In this document: positions 1-8,596 of the stretch, piece by piece
Layout: every line of letters starts with the position of its first letter
Position numbering within the stretch: the first letter of the stretch is position 1
Assembly: GCA_947574235.1 (NCBI GenBank)
Contig: CANPIU010000009.1
Span: forward strand, 1 to 48,458
Origin: an uncultured Clostridium sp.
Lineage (GTDB): Bacteria; Bacillota; Clostridia; TANB77; CAG-508
Reading direction: 5' to 3'
DNA length: 48,458 nucleotides
Program-made: the position numbers and the translations under genes
The notes under the pieces: generated by a model
Database searches by the model: none
What the model saw: the letters and a program-made list of their open reading frames with translations, nothing else
Told to the model about the DNA's origin: nothing

Positions 1-125
1 ATAATAGATGTAAATTATGTGGAAGACCTCATAGCTATATTAGAAAATATGGTATTTGCCGTGTTTGTTTTAGAGAGTTAGCTCATAAGGGAGAGATTCC
101 AGGAGTTAAGAAGGCTAGCTGGTAA
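1..125 (+). CDS. rpsN: 30S ribosomal protein S14 type Z (3' part)
   Basis: The last 40 codons of S14, read from base 3, run into the left window edge. Two CxxC pairs (CKLC and CRVC) bind one zinc, which marks the short zinc-containing S14 of Gram-positive bacteria, about 61 residues when complete. The C-terminus GVKKASW is typical. The protein binds 16S rRNA in the head of the small subunit. It is the first visible gene of the spc ribosomal operon, and rpsH follows after an unusually long spacer that holds a palindromic element. Confidence 0.95.
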   Translation, partial: NRCKLCGRPHSYIRKYGICRVCFRELAHKGEIPGVKKASW

Positions 126-126
126 A

Positions 127-293
127 ATTTTAATGAAATGTAGCATCTTGTACATTTTTGAGTTAGAACTGTGAAGTAAAGAGGACCACAGATAGGCAAT
201 CGAGCGAAGTGAGATTGTAGTCAGTATAGATATAATATCTTTAACTTGCAATTAATTTCGAAAATGAACAATATGTCAAATTTAATTAAAATA
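127..293. repeat. palindromic MITE-like element A in the rpsN-rpsH spacer
   Basis: The spacer has imperfect terminal inverted repeats of about 35 nt. The left end (ATTTTAATGAAATG then GCATCTTGTACATTTTTG) is complementary to the right end (AAAATGAACAATATG then TTTAATTAAAAT). The middle holds a second hairpin with CAATC/GATTG arms. Related ends occur at 1319-1368 and 8008-8132. It lies inside a transcribed operon, so it would form a long RNA hairpin between two ribosomal protein genes. No protein is encoded. Confidence 0.6.
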
Positions 294-352
294 ATAGAAA
301 TTTTAATATTAAAAACCTTATTGAAGAAAGAAGAAAAGGAGGTAAGTAATTA

Positions 353-751
353 ATGAACATTACAGATCCAATAGCAGATATGTTAACAAGAATTAGAAAT
401 GCGAATAGTTCAAAACATAAAACAGTAGATATCCCTAGCTCAAATATGAAACTAGGAATTGCTGAAATCTTATTTAAAGAAGGATACATTAAAGCTTTTG
501 AAGAAATTAAAGATGATACACAGGGAATTATTAGAGTTACTTTAAAATATGACGAAAAAGGAACAAGAGTAATTGATGGTTTAAAGAGAATTAGTAAACC
601 AGGTTTAAGAGTGTATGCTTCAAAAGAAGAATTACCAAAAGTATTAAATGGTTTAGGTATTGCCATTATTTCTACATCAAAAGGGCTAAAAACAGATAAA
701 GAAGCAAGAGAATTAGGAATTGGTGGAGAAGTATTAGCTTACGTATGGTAG
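353..751 (+). CDS. rpsH: 30S ribosomal protein S8
   Basis: The 132-residue protein has the normal S8 length. Its N-terminus ([17 protein letters not shown]) and its C-terminal GGEVLAYVW are diagnostic. S8 binds the central domain of 16S rRNA and is a primary assembly protein. In many bacteria it also represses spc operon translation. The ATG follows AAGGAGG. It sits between rpsN and rplF as in other Firmicutes. Confidence 0.98.
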   Translation: MNITDPIADMLTRIRNANSSKHKTVDIPSSNMKLGIAEILFKEGYIKAFEEIKDDTQGIIRVTLKYDEKGTRVIDGLKRISKPGLRVYASKEELPKVLNGLGIAIISTSKGLKTDKEARELGIGGEVLAYVW

Positions 752-781
752 ATAGAATAGAAAGAAGGAGGGAAATCTAAG

Positions 782-1318
782 ATGTCAAGAATAGGAAATA
801 AACCTATTACAGTACCATCAGAAGTACAAGTTAAAATTGATGGACAAAATATTACTGTAACAGGACCAAAAGGTACATTGGAAAGAGAAATACATAAAAA
901 TGTTTCTGTTAAATTAGAAGAAAATACAATTACAGTAACAAGAATAAATGATGAACCAGCTAACAGAAGTTTACATGGATTAACAAGAACATTGATTAAT
1001 AACATGATTATTGGTGTAACAAGTGCTTATAGTAGAGAATTACAAATCAATGGCGTTGGATACAGAGTGGCAAAACAAGGAAATAATTTGAACTTAACTT
1101 TAGGTTACTCACATCCAGTTATCTTTGAAGCACCAGAAGGAATTTCTTTTGACGTTCCAAACCCAAATACAATTATTGTCAATGGAATTGATAAAGAGTT
1201 AGTTGGGCAAACAGCAGCTGTTATTAGAATGAAAAGACCACCTGAAGTATATAGAGGTAAAGGTATCAAGTATGCTGAGGAGGTTATTAGACGTAAGGAA
1301 GGTAAAACAGGTAAATAG
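782..1318 (+). CDS. rplF: 50S ribosomal protein L6
   Basis: The protein has 178 residues, the usual L6 length, starts MSRIGNKPITVP and ends in the KGIKYAEEVIRRKEGKTGK tail. It has two similar alpha/beta domains that contact the sarcin-ricin loop region of 23S rRNA. The ATG is preceded by AAGGAGGG. A short palindromic remnant follows directly after the stop codon, before rplR. Confidence 0.98.
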   Translation: MSRIGNKPITVPSEVQVKIDGQNITVTGPKGTLEREIHKNVSVKLEENTITVTRINDEPANRSLHGLTRTLINNMIIGVTSAYSRELQINGVGYRVAKQGNNLNLTLGYSHPVIFEAPEGISFDVPNPNTIIVNGIDKELVGQTAAVIRMKRPPEVYRGKGIKYAEEVIRRKEGKTGK

Positions 1319-1368
1319 ATTTTAATGAAATTAAGATAAATGTGCAATATACTAAATTTGATTAAAAT
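1319..1368. repeat. short remnant B of the palindromic element
   Basis: Directly after the rplF stop, ATTTTAATGAAATT is followed by AATGTGCAATATAC and ends in AAATTTGATTAAAAT. These match the left tip and right arm of the elements at 127-293 and 8008-8132. It looks like a copy that has lost its central part. Confidence 0.5.
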
Positions 1369-1420
1369 TACAATATTATAACAAAAAAGAAAACTCAATT
1401 TTAAGAAAGGAGTAGAAAAA

Positions 1421-1780
1421 ATGGTTAAAAAGACAGATAGAAAAATGGAAAGAACCAGAAGACACCTTCGTGTTAGAAGAAAAATATCTGGAACAGCTAA
1501 TAGACCAAGACTATGTATTTATAGAAGTAACACAAATCTATATGTACAAATTATCGACGATGAAGCAGCTAATACCTTGGTATCAGCTTCAACATTAGAT
1601 AAAGAAATCAAAACAAAACATGCTAACAAAGAAGCTGCAAAAGAATTAGGAAGCCTAATTGCTAAAAAAGCATTAGACAAAAAAATTGAAACCGTAGTAT
1701 TCGACCGTGGTGGATACATTTATCACGGAGTCGTAAAAGAATTAGCAGAAGCTGCAAGAGAAGGCGGTTTAAAATTCTAG
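1421..1780 (+). CDS. rplR: 50S ribosomal protein L18
   Basis: The protein has 119 residues. It has a basic N-terminus ([19 protein letters not shown]) and the L18 core [10 protein letters not shown], ending in [31 protein letters not shown] residues. L18 binds 5S rRNA together with L5. The start follows AAGGAG. Operon order rplF-rplR-rpsE is standard. Confidence 0.98.
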   Translation: MVKKTDRKMERTRRHLRVRRKISGTANRPRLCIYRSNTNLYVQIIDDEAANTLVSASTLDKEIKTKHANKEAAKELGSLIAKKALDKKIETVVFDRGGYIYHGVVKELAEAAREGGLKF

Positions 1781-1805
1781 GAAAAAGGAGGAGAAACAAA
1801 ACCTT

Positions 1806-2291
1806 ATGGAAGAAAAAAATGAATTAAAAGAAAAAGTTGTTGCTATTAATAGAGTTGCTAAAGTTGTTAAAGGTGGTAGAACCTTTAGATTTAGTGCCGT
1901 AGTAGTAGTAGGAGACGAAAAAGGTCATGTAGGTGTTGGAAATGGTAAAGCAGCAGAAGTTCCAGATGCTATCAAAAAAGCAATCCAAGAAGCAAAGAAA
2001 AACTTAGTGGAAGTACCAATTGTTGATACAACCGTGCCTCATGAATATATTGGAACTTTTGGAAGTGCCAAAGTTATGCTAAAACCAGCAGTAGTTGGTA
2101 CTGGTATTATTGCAGGAGGAAGCGTAAGACCAGTAATGGAACTTGCTGGATACAAAAATATCAGAACAAAAGTTATTGGAACCAACAATCCAAGAAATGT
2201 TGTTCATGCTACAATTGAAGGGTTAAAAGCAATGCAAACTGTAGAGCAAGTAGCTAAAAAAAGAGGTAAAAAAGTAGAAGATATTTTATAA
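1806..2291 (+). CDS. rpsE: 30S ribosomal protein S5
   Basis: The protein has 161 residues. It shows the double-stranded RNA binding fold ([18 protein letters not shown]) and the C-terminal domain with [19 protein letters not shown]5 sits at the mRNA entry side of the small subunit and affects decoding accuracy, which matters here because of the unusual CGG reading proposed elsewhere in the window. The ATG follows AAAAGGAGGAG. The next gene is rplO. The rpmD gene normally found between them is absent. Confidence 0.98.
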   Translation: MEEKNELKEKVVAINRVAKVVKGGRTFRFSAVVVVGDEKGHVGVGNGKAAEVPDAIKKAIQEAKKNLVEVPIVDTTVPHEYIGTFGSAKVMLKPAVVGTGIIAGGSVRPVMELAGYKNIRTKVIGTNNPRNVVHATIEGLKAMQTVEQVAKKRGKKVEDIL

Positions 2292-2330
2292 AATGAATAA
2301 ATCAAAAAAAGAGGAGGTGCGAAGTACACA

Positions 2331-2765
2331 ATGAAAATAGAAGAATTAAAACCAGCGGTAAAAAAAGTGAAAAGAAATAGAGTAGGACGCGGAATGGCTT
2401 CTGGAAACGGTAAAACAGCCGGAAGAGGTCATAAAGGTCAAAAAGCAAGAAGTGGTGGAGGAGTAAGACGTGGTTTTGAAGGTGGTCAAACACCATTATA
2501 TAGACGTTTGCCAAAAAGAGGATTTACCAATATTCATGCCAAAACTTATACAGAAGTAACCTTAAAAATGTTAAATAAATCAAAAGCAACAGACGTTACT
2601 GCTGAAAGTCTATTAGAAGAAGGCATCATTGGGAAAATCAATGATGGAATCGTAGTTTTAGCAACAGGAAAATTAGAGAAAAAATTAAATGTAAAAGCCA
2701 AAAGATTTACAGCAAAAGCCAAAGAAGAAATTGAAGCTTTAGGCGGAAAGGCTGAGGTGATTTAA
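2331..2765 (+). CDS. rplO: 50S ribosomal protein L15
   Basis: The protein has 144 residues with the glycine- and arginine-rich N-terminal extension of L15 ([19 protein letters not shown]) and the core [20 protein letters not shown]. It is a late 50S assembly protein. The ATG follows AGAGGAGGTGC. Its TAA ends one base before the TTG start of secY, so the two genes are translationally coupled. Confidence 0.98.
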   Translation: MKIEELKPAVKKVKRNRVGRGMASGNGKTAGRGHKGQKARSGGGVRRGFEGGQTPLYRRLPKRGFTNIHAKTYTEVTLKMLNKSKATDVTAESLLEEGIIGKINDGIVVLATGKLEKKLNVKAKRFTAKAKEEIEALGGKAEVI

Positions 2766-4085
2766 TTGTTTAAAACAATCAAAAATGCATTAAAGACACC
2801 TGAGGTAAGAAAAAGATTATTATACACATTAGTATTAATAGTAGTATTTCGATTAGGATGTTATATTACGGTACCAGGCGTAAATAATATAGCATTAAAT
2901 GAAGCAATGAATAACACAAATGGATTTGCAGGATTAATTGATATGATTTCAGGAGGGGCCTTTTCAAGATTTTCTGTTTTTGCCATGTCAATTAGCCCAT
3001 ACATTACAGCTTCTATTGTAATTCAATTATTAGCCATGATTATCCCATCTTTGGAAAGACTAACCAAAGAAGGAGGAGAAACAGGAAGACAAAAAATTAA
3101 TAAATATACAAAAATGTTAACTATTGTATTAGCTTTAGTAGAAGCAGTAGGAGTATATTTATCTTATAAATCTTCTGGCATATTCGTAGATCAAACTTTT
3201 CTAACAGGAGCATTAGTCGTAACAGGATTAGTAGCTGGTACTTCTGTGCTTATGTGGTTAGGCGATCAAATTACGAATAAGGGAATTGGAAATGGAATTT
3301 CACTATTAATTTTCATTGGTATTGTTTCAAGATTACCAAGTGGTGTGACAACCTTATGGAATTTAATGATGCCAGAAGCTGGATTTAGTACAACAGGACT
3401 ATTAACAGCAATTGGTATTGTAGTAGGTGCTTTGATTTTAGTGGCAGGAGTTGTATTTGTACAACAAGCCGAAAGAAGAGTACCAGTACAATATTCTAAA
3501 AAAGTAGTAGGAAGAAAAATGGTAGGAGCACAAAGTACACATATACCATTAAAACTTGCTATGGCAGGGGTAATGCCAGTTATCTTTGCGTCATCTTTTA
3601 TGACATTTCCAGCTATGATTATTCAAATTTTTGTACCAGATATAGCAAATCAAACAGGATTTTTAGCAGGATTATACAACTTTTCAATTGCTACCTCTAC
3701 ATCGAATGTAGGAATTGGTTATTCCATTGCTAATGCCATTGTTTATTTACTATTAATTGTAGGATTTACATTTTTCTATACTTATGCTACCTTTAACCCA
3801 GCAGAAGTATCTAATAATATTAAGAAAAATGGCGGATTTATACCAGGAATTAGAGCTGGTAAACCAACAACAGAATATTTATCTTCTATCATATCAAAAT
3901 TAACGATGTTTGGAGGAATATTCTTATCTATTATTGCAATTCTACCAATGCTATTAAGATTTACCAACCTAAATATTGCTTTTGGTGGTACATCCATCTT
4001 AATCGTTGTAGGGGTTGCCTTAGAGACTGTACAACAATTAGAATCTCAATTAGCGATGAGACACTATAAGGGATTTTTAGAATAA
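2766..4085 (+). CDS. secY: protein translocase subunit SecY
   Basis: The protein has 439 residues and about ten hydrophobic membrane segments, as in SecY, the channel of the Sec translocon. Family signatures include the plug region around GLIDMISGGAFSRFSVFAM and the motif QQAERRVPVQYSKK. The start is TTG immediately after the rplO stop, with GAGGTGA inside the rplO end as ribosome binding site. It is the last gene before a terminator, so adk and the alpha operon genes are expressed separately here. Confidence 0.97.
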   Translation: MFKTIKNALKTPEVRKRLLYTLVLIVVFRLGCYITVPGVNNIALNEAMNNTNGFAGLIDMISGGAFSRFSVFAMSISPYITASIVIQLLAMIIPSLERLTKEGGETGRQKINKYTKMLTIVLALVEAVGVYLSYKSSGIFVDQTFLTGALVVTGLVAGTSVLMWLGDQITNKGIGNGISLLIFIGIVSRLPSGVTTLWNLMMPEAGFSTTGLLTAIGIVVGALILVAGVVFVQQAERRVPVQYSKKVVGRKMVGAQSTHIPLKLAMAGVMPVIFASSFMTFPAMIIQIFVPDIANQTGFLAGLYNFSIATSTSNVGIGYSIANAIVYLLLIVGFTFFYTYATFNPAEVSNNIKKNGGFIPGIRAGKPTTEYLSSIISKLTMFGGIFLSIIAILPMLLRFTNLNIAFGGTSILIVVGVALETVQQLESQLAMRHYKGFLE

Positions 4086-4097
4086 TTGATAAAAAAA

Positions 4098-4127
4098 CCG
4101 TACTATTTAGGTAGCACGGCTTTTTTT
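4098..4127 (+). terminator. terminator after secY
   Basis: CCGTACTA pairs with TAGCACGG around a short loop, and seven T residues follow. It closes the spc operon. Confidence 0.85.
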
Positions 4128-4150
4128 AATATAGTAGAAAAATGAGAAAT

Positions 4151-4203
4151 GTCGAAAATTGCGATGAAAAATGCTTGCCATTTTTGACATTTTATGGTTT
4201 AAT
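4151..4203 (+). promoter_or_regulatory. upstream promoter with TGTCGAA box, in the 4128-4472 spacer
   Basis: TTGCCA (4175-4180) and TTTAAT (4198-4203) are spaced by 17 bases. Just upstream is the box TGTCGAAAATTGCGATGAAA, and a closely similar box lies upstream of the transposase promoter at 16144. TGTCGAA matches the Spo0A box consensus TGNCGAA, but that link is only inference. The rest of 4204-4429 is AT-rich and I see nothing else in it. Confidence 0.45.
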
Positions 4204-4429
4204 AGAAGTATGCAATTTGTTTTGGATATTGCATGAGATTAATTTTATCTAATTTGTCAAAAATAAAATTTAATATTTCAATTTTAAAATCGATGAAATT
4301 CCCAAGTCAAAAAATATTTATAGAGAGTTATTTCGCAAAATTTTTATCTTTATTAAATCTATTCGAAAGTTTTTAAATCGATATTCAATTCAAAAAAGCA
4401 AATAAATGTAAAAATTTACAGAAAAGTTC

Positions 4430-4458
4430 TTGCCAAAAATGAACTTTTTGTGTAAAAT
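4430..4458 (+). promoter_or_regulatory. promoter of the Rpn nuclease gene
   Basis: TTGCCA and TAAAAT are separated by 17 bases, and the start codon follows at 4473 with a very short leader (GGAAAGGAAAAAAT). Confidence 0.6.
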
Positions 4459-4472
4459 GGAAAGGAAAAAAT

Positions 4473-5309
4473 ATGATAGAAAGAAAATTACCAATCACAA
4501 ATGATTATATTTGGAAGAAGATATTTTCTAAAAAAGGAAATGAAAGTATTTTAAAAGACTTTTTAATTGCTGTTTTAGAAATACCGATTGAAAAGGTAGA
4601 GGTGCAAGCAGAGGTTACCTTAGAAAAACAACTTGAACAAAATAAGCTAGGTAGATTAGACATTTTGGCTGTTTTGGATGATGATACAGTTGTCAACATT
4701 GAAATTCAAGTGTTAAACCCGAATAATTTCATTGAAAGGACTCTGTACTATTGGTCTGGAAATTATTATAACAATTTAGTAGCAGGAGAAGACTACCGAA
4801 AAGTAAAAAAGACAATTGCGATTAATATTTTAGATTATGAGCAATTTGAGGAAGGACCATTTCACGAAATAGCGAGATTAAAAAGAGACTATTCAAATAA
4901 AATTTTGACGGATAAACTAGAAATTCATTTTATTCAAATACCAAAGTTTAAAAAAGAAAAAAGAGGAATACGAACAAAACTAGAACAGTGGATGCAGTTT
5001 ATCAGTCAGGAAAATTCGAAGGGGGTAGAATTAGCCATGAAAGAGAACAAAGAAATCAAAAAGGCTAGTGACGAATACGAATATTTGACAGGGGAAGCAG
5101 AAGAAAGAAGACTAGCCTTTCTAAGAGACAAGGCAATTCGAGATGAGAAAAGTATGAAAGAAGGCGGACGAGAAGAAGGAAGGGAAGAAGGCAGAGAAGA
5201 AAAACAAATTGAAATAGCAAAAGAACTTTTAAAAATGGGGATGAGGATAGAAGACATAGAAAGAGCAACAAAACTTACCAAAGAACAAATTAAAAAACTA
5301 AAAAACTAA
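4473..5309 (+). CDS. Rpn family recombination-promoting nuclease / PD-(D/E)XK transposase-like protein
   Basis: The protein has 278 residues. The N-terminal start (KLPITNDYIWKKIFS) and the nuclease core with D63 (GRLDILAVL) and E77-x-Q79 (NIEIQV) place it in the Rpn (PDDEXK) family. The C-terminus is charged, with a run of REEGREEGREE and a helical end (ELLKMGMRIEDIERATKL), as in many family members. Escherichia coli RpnA cuts DNA and promotes RecA-independent recombination. The gene has its own promoter and terminator and sits between secY and adk, splitting a normally continuous ribosomal cluster, which suggests a later insertion. Confidence 0.88.
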   Translation: MIERKLPITNDYIWKKIFSKKGNESILKDFLIAVLEIPIEKVEVQAEVTLEKQLEQNKLGRLDILAVLDDDTVVNIEIQVLNPNNFIERTLYYWSGNYYNNLVAGEDYRKVKKTIAINILDYEQFEEGPFHEIARLKRDYSNKILTDKLEIHFIQIPKFKKEKRGIRTKLEQWMQFISQENSKGVELAMKENKEIKKASDEYEYLTGEAEERRLAFLRDKAIRDEKSMKEGGREEGREEGREEKQIEIAKELLKMGMRIEDIERATKLTKEQIKKLKN

Positions 5310-5324
5310 TAAAATAATATCAGG

Positions 5325-5357
5325 AAACAGATATCCAATACGAAGGTATCTGTTTTT
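5325..5357 (+). terminator. terminator after the Rpn gene
   Basis: AAACAGATA pairs with TATCTGTTT and a T run follows. Confidence 0.8.
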
Positions 5358-5369
5358 GCTTAAAAAAGC

Positions 5370-5398
5370 TTGCCATTTTCTAGTTTATGTAGTACAAT
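5370..5398 (+). promoter_or_regulatory. promoter of adk
   Basis: TTGCCA and TACAAT with 17-base spacing lie upstream of adk, downstream of the Rpn terminator. It would drive adk-map. Confidence 0.65.
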
Positions 5399-5436
5399 AA
5401 GGTTTGTTAAAAATAGAGAAAAGGGAGAGTGTGATT

Positions 5437-6105
5437 ATGGTAATTATTATGTTAGGAGCACAAGGGACAGGAAAAGGAACTATCGCTGGAATGATAAGCG
5501 AGAAGACTAATTGGCCACAAATATCAACAGGAGACATATTTAGAAAAAATATTAGTGAAAAAACAGAATTAGGAGTGCAAGCAGATAAATATATAGCAAA
5601 AGGAGACTTAGTACCAGATGAAATAACTGTGCCAATGGTAGTAGATAGACTAAATCAAGAGGATGCCAAAGCTGGAGCTATTTTAGATGGATTTCCAAGA
5701 ACTACTGCACAGGCAGAAAAATTAGATGAAATCTTAGCAAAATTAGGAAAAAAAGTAGACTTAGTTATCAACTTATCAACACCAAAAGAAGAACTAATTG
5801 ATAGGATGCTAACGAGAAGAGTATGTAGTAATCAAGAATGTAAAACAACCTATAACATTAAGCTAAATCCACCAAAAGTAGAAGGGGTTTGTGATAAATG
5901 TGGAGCAGCTTTGAAACAAAGAGAAGATGATTCCAATCCAGAAGCAATTAATAGAAGATTAGAGATTTATGAAGAACAAACTAGCCCATTAGTAGAGTAT
6001 TATGACAAAAAAGGTGTCTTAAGAACCGAAACCGTTAGTGTTGAAATCAACAGAATGGGAAAAGACGTGGCAGAAGATATCATTAAAGATATTAAGAAAG
6101 GTTAA
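5437..6105 (+). CDS. adk: adenylate kinase (zinc lid)
   Basis: The protein has 222 residues and converts AMP and ATP to two ADP. The P-loop is GAQGTGKGT near the N-terminus. DGFPRT is present, and the lid contains four cysteines (CSNQEC, then CDKC), so this is the zinc-binding long form typical of Gram-positive bacteria. I chose the ATG at 5437, nine bases after GGGAG. An upstream in-frame TTG at 5404 would overlap the likely transcription start. The P-loop has AQ where PP or PG is common. In most Firmicutes adk follows secY directly, and here the Rpn insert lies between. Confidence 0.96.
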   Translation: MVIIMLGAQGTGKGTIAGMISEKTNWPQISTGDIFRKNISEKTELGVQADKYIAKGDLVPDEITVPMVVDRLNQEDAKAGAILDGFPRTTAQAEKLDEILAKLGKKVDLVINLSTPKEELIDRMLTRRVCSNQECKTTYNIKLNPPKVEGVCDKCGAALKQREDDSNPEAINRRLEIYEEQTSPLVEYYDKKGVLRTETVSVEINRMGKDVAEDIIKDIKKG

Positions 6106-6180
6106 GAGGGATTAGGGGATGACCTTAGCTGTAAGAACGTAGCAAACTACAGATAAGTAATGCCTTTAGGTATATTCCTC
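6106..6180 (+). other. structured adk-map spacer, possible RNA element
   Basis: GAGGGATTA near the start can pair with TATTCCTC at the end, ACCT with AGGT, and an inner GTAGCAAACTAC forms a tight hairpin. It looks like a branched RNA structure in the leader of map. There is no T run, so it is not an obvious terminator. I do not recognise a known riboswitch. Confidence 0.35.
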
Positions 6181-6201
6181 TTTATCATTTGAAGGAGACG
6201 A

Positions 6202-6978
6202 GTGAAAGTGGTAACCATTAAATCAAAAAAAGAAATCGAATTAATGAGAGAAGTATGCAAAGTAGTAGCAAAGGTTTATCAAGAGTTAGAACAAAAAATA
6301 AAACCGGGTATGTCAACCTGGGAACTAGACCAAATAGCAGAAAATAAAATGAGAAGTTTAGGAGCTATTCCAGCAGAAAAGGGGTATGATATCGGAATAC
6401 GAGGCGTACCGCCTTTTCCTGCTTCTATTTGTGTATCGATTAATGATGAAGTTATCCATGGTATCCCATCGAAACAAAGAATATTAAAAGAAGGAGACGT
6501 AGTAAGCATTGATACGGTTGCTTTAAAAAATGGATATAATGGTGATGCAGCTAGAACCTTTATCGTAGGGAAAGCTTCCAAAGAAGCACAAAGGTTAGTT
6601 GAAGTTACAAAGCAAGCATTTTTTGAAGGTATTAAATATGCCAAAGTAGGAAATCGAATTGGGGACGTATGTCATGCCATTGGAGAATATGTAAATTCAC
6701 AAGGATATTCCGTGATAAGAGAATTTCAAGGGCATGGTATTGGAAAAGAAATGCATGAAGACCCAGGTATTCCAAACTACGGAAAAGCAGGAAGAGGAAT
6801 TCGTTTAGAACCAGGTATGACACTTGCCATAGAACCCATGGTAATTGCTGGAAAACCTAACATTTTAGAACTAGAAGATGGTTGGACAATTGTCACAGAA
6901 GATGGAAGTTTAGCAGCCCATTATGAAAATACAATTTTAATTACAGAAAAACAGCCAGAAATATTGACAATACTTTAA
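6202..6978 (+). CDS. map: type I methionine aminopeptidase
   Basis: The protein has 258 residues and removes the N-terminal methionine from new proteins. The pita-bread fold signatures are visible: SINDEVIHGIP, the metal ligands in GDVVSIDT and NGDAARTF, GHGIGKEMHE, the ligand around AIEPM, and a final glutamate in AAHYENTI. The start is GTG at 6202 after GAAGGAG. It normally lies next to adk in the alpha operon, as here. Confidence 0.97.
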   Translation: MKVVTIKSKKEIELMREVCKVVAKVYQELEQKIKPGMSTWELDQIAENKMRSLGAIPAEKGYDIGIRGVPPFPASICVSINDEVIHGIPSKQRILKEGDVVSIDTVALKNGYNGDAARTFIVGKASKEAQRLVEVTKQAFFEGIKYAKVGNRIGDVCHAIGEYVNSQGYSVIREFQGHGIGKEMHEDPGIPNYGKAGRGIRLEPGMTLAIEPMVIAGKPNILELEDGWTIVTEDGSLAAHYENTILITEKQPEILTIL

Positions 6979-6992
6979 AATTGTTGTATAAT
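6964..6992 (+). promoter_or_regulatory. consensus promoter of infA and the alpha operon
   Basis: TTGACA and TATAAT match the consensus exactly with 17-base spacing. The -35 box lies inside the 3' end of map. It would drive infA-rpmJ-rpsM-rpsK-rpsD-rpoA-rplQ. Confidence 0.85.
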
Positions 6993-7004
6993 ACAATAGT
7001 TAAA

Positions 7005-7027
7005 AAGCAAAATAGCGATATTTTGCT
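7005..7027 (+). promoter_or_regulatory. hairpin in the infA leader
   Basis: AGCAAAATA pairs with ATATTTTGCT around a GCG loop just after the transcription start. There is no T run. It could stabilise or regulate the leader. Confidence 0.4.
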
Positions 7028-7067
7028 CTAAAATCAGTGTTTAAGGCTCTTTAAGGAGGGAGAAAAA

Positions 7068-7286
7068 TTGGCAAAAGAAGATGTGATTGAAGTAGAAGGA
7101 ACGGTTGTAGAAGCCTTACCTAATACAAACTTCAAAGTAGAACTTGAAAATGGACATCAAATATTAGCCCATATATCTGGAAAATTAAGGATGAATTATA
7201 TTAAGATTTTACCAGGCGATAAGGTTAAAGTGGAATTATCACCATATGATTTAACAAGAGGAAGAATTACTTGGAGAGCAAAATAA
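7068..7286 (+). CDS. infA: translation initiation factor IF-1
   Basis: The protein has 72 residues, the exact IF-1 length, with the OB-fold S1 motif ([20 protein letters not shown] and [25 protein letters not shown] residues). IF-1 occupies the A site during initiation. The start is TTG at 7068, six bases after AAGGAGGG. A strong promoter just upstream makes it the first gene of the alpha operon unit. Confidence 0.97.
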   Translation: MAKEDVIEVEGTVVEALPNTNFKVELENGHQILAHISGKLRMNYIKILPGDKVKVELSPYDLTRGRITWRAK

Positions 7287-7341
7287 AAAAGTTAAAAATT
7301 AACCCAAATATGATTATTAAATATTCAGGAGGTGCAAAAAA

Positions 7342-7455
7342 ATGAAAGTAAGACCATCAGTCAAGAAAATCTGTGACAAATGCAAAATCATAAAAAGAAA
7401 AGGTGTGATTAGAGTTATTTGTGAAAACCCTAAACACAAACAAAGACAAGGTTAA
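7342..7455 (+). CDS. rpmJ: 50S ribosomal protein L36
   Basis: The 37-residue protein starts [14 protein letters not shown] and has the zinc ligands C11, C14, C27 and H32, so it is the zinc form of L36. The ATG follows AGGAGGTGC. It lies between infA and rpsM as in other Firmicutes. Confidence 0.97.
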   Translation: MKVRPSVKKICDKCKIIKRKGVIRVICENPKHKQRQG

Positions 7456-7472
7456 TCCTTACCATTGTTAAT

Positions 7473-7515
7473 AACACAAATTAGGTAGCGGCTGAAAAAA
7501 TATCCAATTTGTGTT
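7473..7515 (+). other. strong hairpin in the rpmJ-rpsM spacer (7456-7635)
   Basis: AACACAAATTAGG pairs with CCAATTTGTGTT across an 18-base loop containing GCGGCTG. Only a weak T run follows. A second small hairpin (CTTAG/CTAAG) lies near 7545-7562. The 180-base spacer is long for this operon. It could be an attenuator or a ribosomal-protein binding site. No gene is seen in it. Confidence 0.45.
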
Positions 7516-7635
7516 TAATATATGTCTTAAAACTTTAAAGAGACTTAGGGTAAACACTAAGTGCATTTCACCTTTATAAGATTTTAGGACAAACAAATAA
7601 TAAAAATGAATTATATTTTGGAGGTGCAAAAAAAT

Positions 7636-8004
7636 ATGGCTCGTATAGCAGGAGTAGATTTACCAAAGGAAAAAAGAGTAGAAATAGGACTTACTTACAT
7701 ATATGGAATAGGCGTATCAAGTTCTAGAAAAATTCTTGCAAAAGCTGGTATTAATCCAGATACTAGAATTAAAGATTTAACAGACGACCAAGTAAATGAC
7801 ATTAGAAAAGTAATCGATGAAGCTTATACCGTTGAAGGTGATTTAAGAAGAGAAGTTGCTCTTAATATTAAAAGACTTACTGAAATTGGATGTTACAGAG
7901 GTTTAAGACATAGAAGAGGTCTTCCCGTTAGAGGTCAAAGAACTAAGACAAATGCTAGAACTAGAAAAGGTCCTAGGAAGCTTGTTAGTAAGAGCAAAAA
8001 ATAA
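7636..8004 (+). CDS. rpsM: 30S ribosomal protein S13
   Basis: The protein has 122 residues, starts [21 protein letters not shown] and has the C-terminal [20 protein letters not shown]13 is in the head of the small subunit and touches the P-site tRNA. The start at 7636 is favoured over an upstream ATG at 7606 because GGAGGTGC lies just before it and the family N-terminus fits. Confidence 0.97.
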   Translation: MARIAGVDLPKEKRVEIGLTYIYGIGVSSSRKILAKAGINPDTRIKDLTDDQVNDIRKVIDEAYTVEGDLRREVALNIKRLTEIGCYRGLRHRRGLPVRGQRTKTNARTRKGPRKLVSKSKK

Positions 8005-8007
8005 TTA

Positions 8008-8132
8008 AAAATCGATTACAATCGGCATCTTGCACATTTTTGTTATCTAGTTCAAACTTCGACGTACCAACGTACGCCTTCAGCTTGAACCATCTAACAA
8101 AAATGCACAATATACCAATTCTAATCAATTTT
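8008..8132. repeat. long palindromic MITE-like element C in the rpsM-rpsK spacer
   Basis: This is a near-perfect inverted repeat with arms of about 60 nt and a 4-nt centre (CCAA near 8069). The left arm includes GCACATTTTTGTTA and the right arm TAACAAAAATGCAC. TTCGACGTACC faces CGTACGCCTTC at the tip. The tips (AAAATCGATTA and TAATCAATTTT) match those of the elements at 127-293 and 1319-1368. It fills the spacer and would form a very stable RNA hairpin. Confidence 0.7.
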
Positions 8133-8200
8133 AGTGAAGATGAATAATGATGAATAAAGATATTCAGAATAAAATTTTGAATAAGGAGGAAAAAAGCAAA

Positions 8201-8596
8201 ATGGCTAAAAATGTAACAACAAAAAAAGTAGCTAGAAGAAATAGAAAAAACATTGAAAAAGGAGCGGCACATATTCATTCTAGTTTTAATAATACAATCG
8301 TTACAATTACAGATACACAAGGAAATGCAATTGCATGGGGAAGTGCTGGAGAACTAGGATTCAAAGGTTCCAGAAAAAGTACACCATATGCAGCAGGTCA
8401 AGTAGCAGAAACAGCTGCTAAAGCGGCTATGGAACATGGATTAAAATCAGTAGAAGTATTTGTAAAAGGACCTGGTTCAGGTAGAGAAGCAGCAATTCGT
8501 GCCCTTCAAACTGCTGGTCTTGAATTAAGTAGTATTAAGGACGTAACACCAATACCACATAATGGTTGTAGACCACCAAAAAGAAGAAGAGTTTAA
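8201..8596 (+). CDS. rpsK: 30S ribosomal protein S11
   Basis: The protein has 131 residues with [16 protein letters not shown] and the C-terminal [13 protein letters not shown]. It sits on the platform of the small subunit near the mRNA exit. I take the ATG at 8201, eight bases after AAGGAGG. An upstream in-frame ATG at 8147 would lie in the spacer next to the palindromic element and has no good ribosome binding site. Confidence 0.97.
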   Translation: MAKNVTTKKVARRNRKNIEKGAAHIHSSFNNTIVTITDTQGNAIAWGSAGELGFKGSRKSTPYAAGQVAETAAKAAMEHGLKSVEVFVKGPGSGREAAIRALQTAGLELSSIKDVTPIPHNGCRPPKRRRV

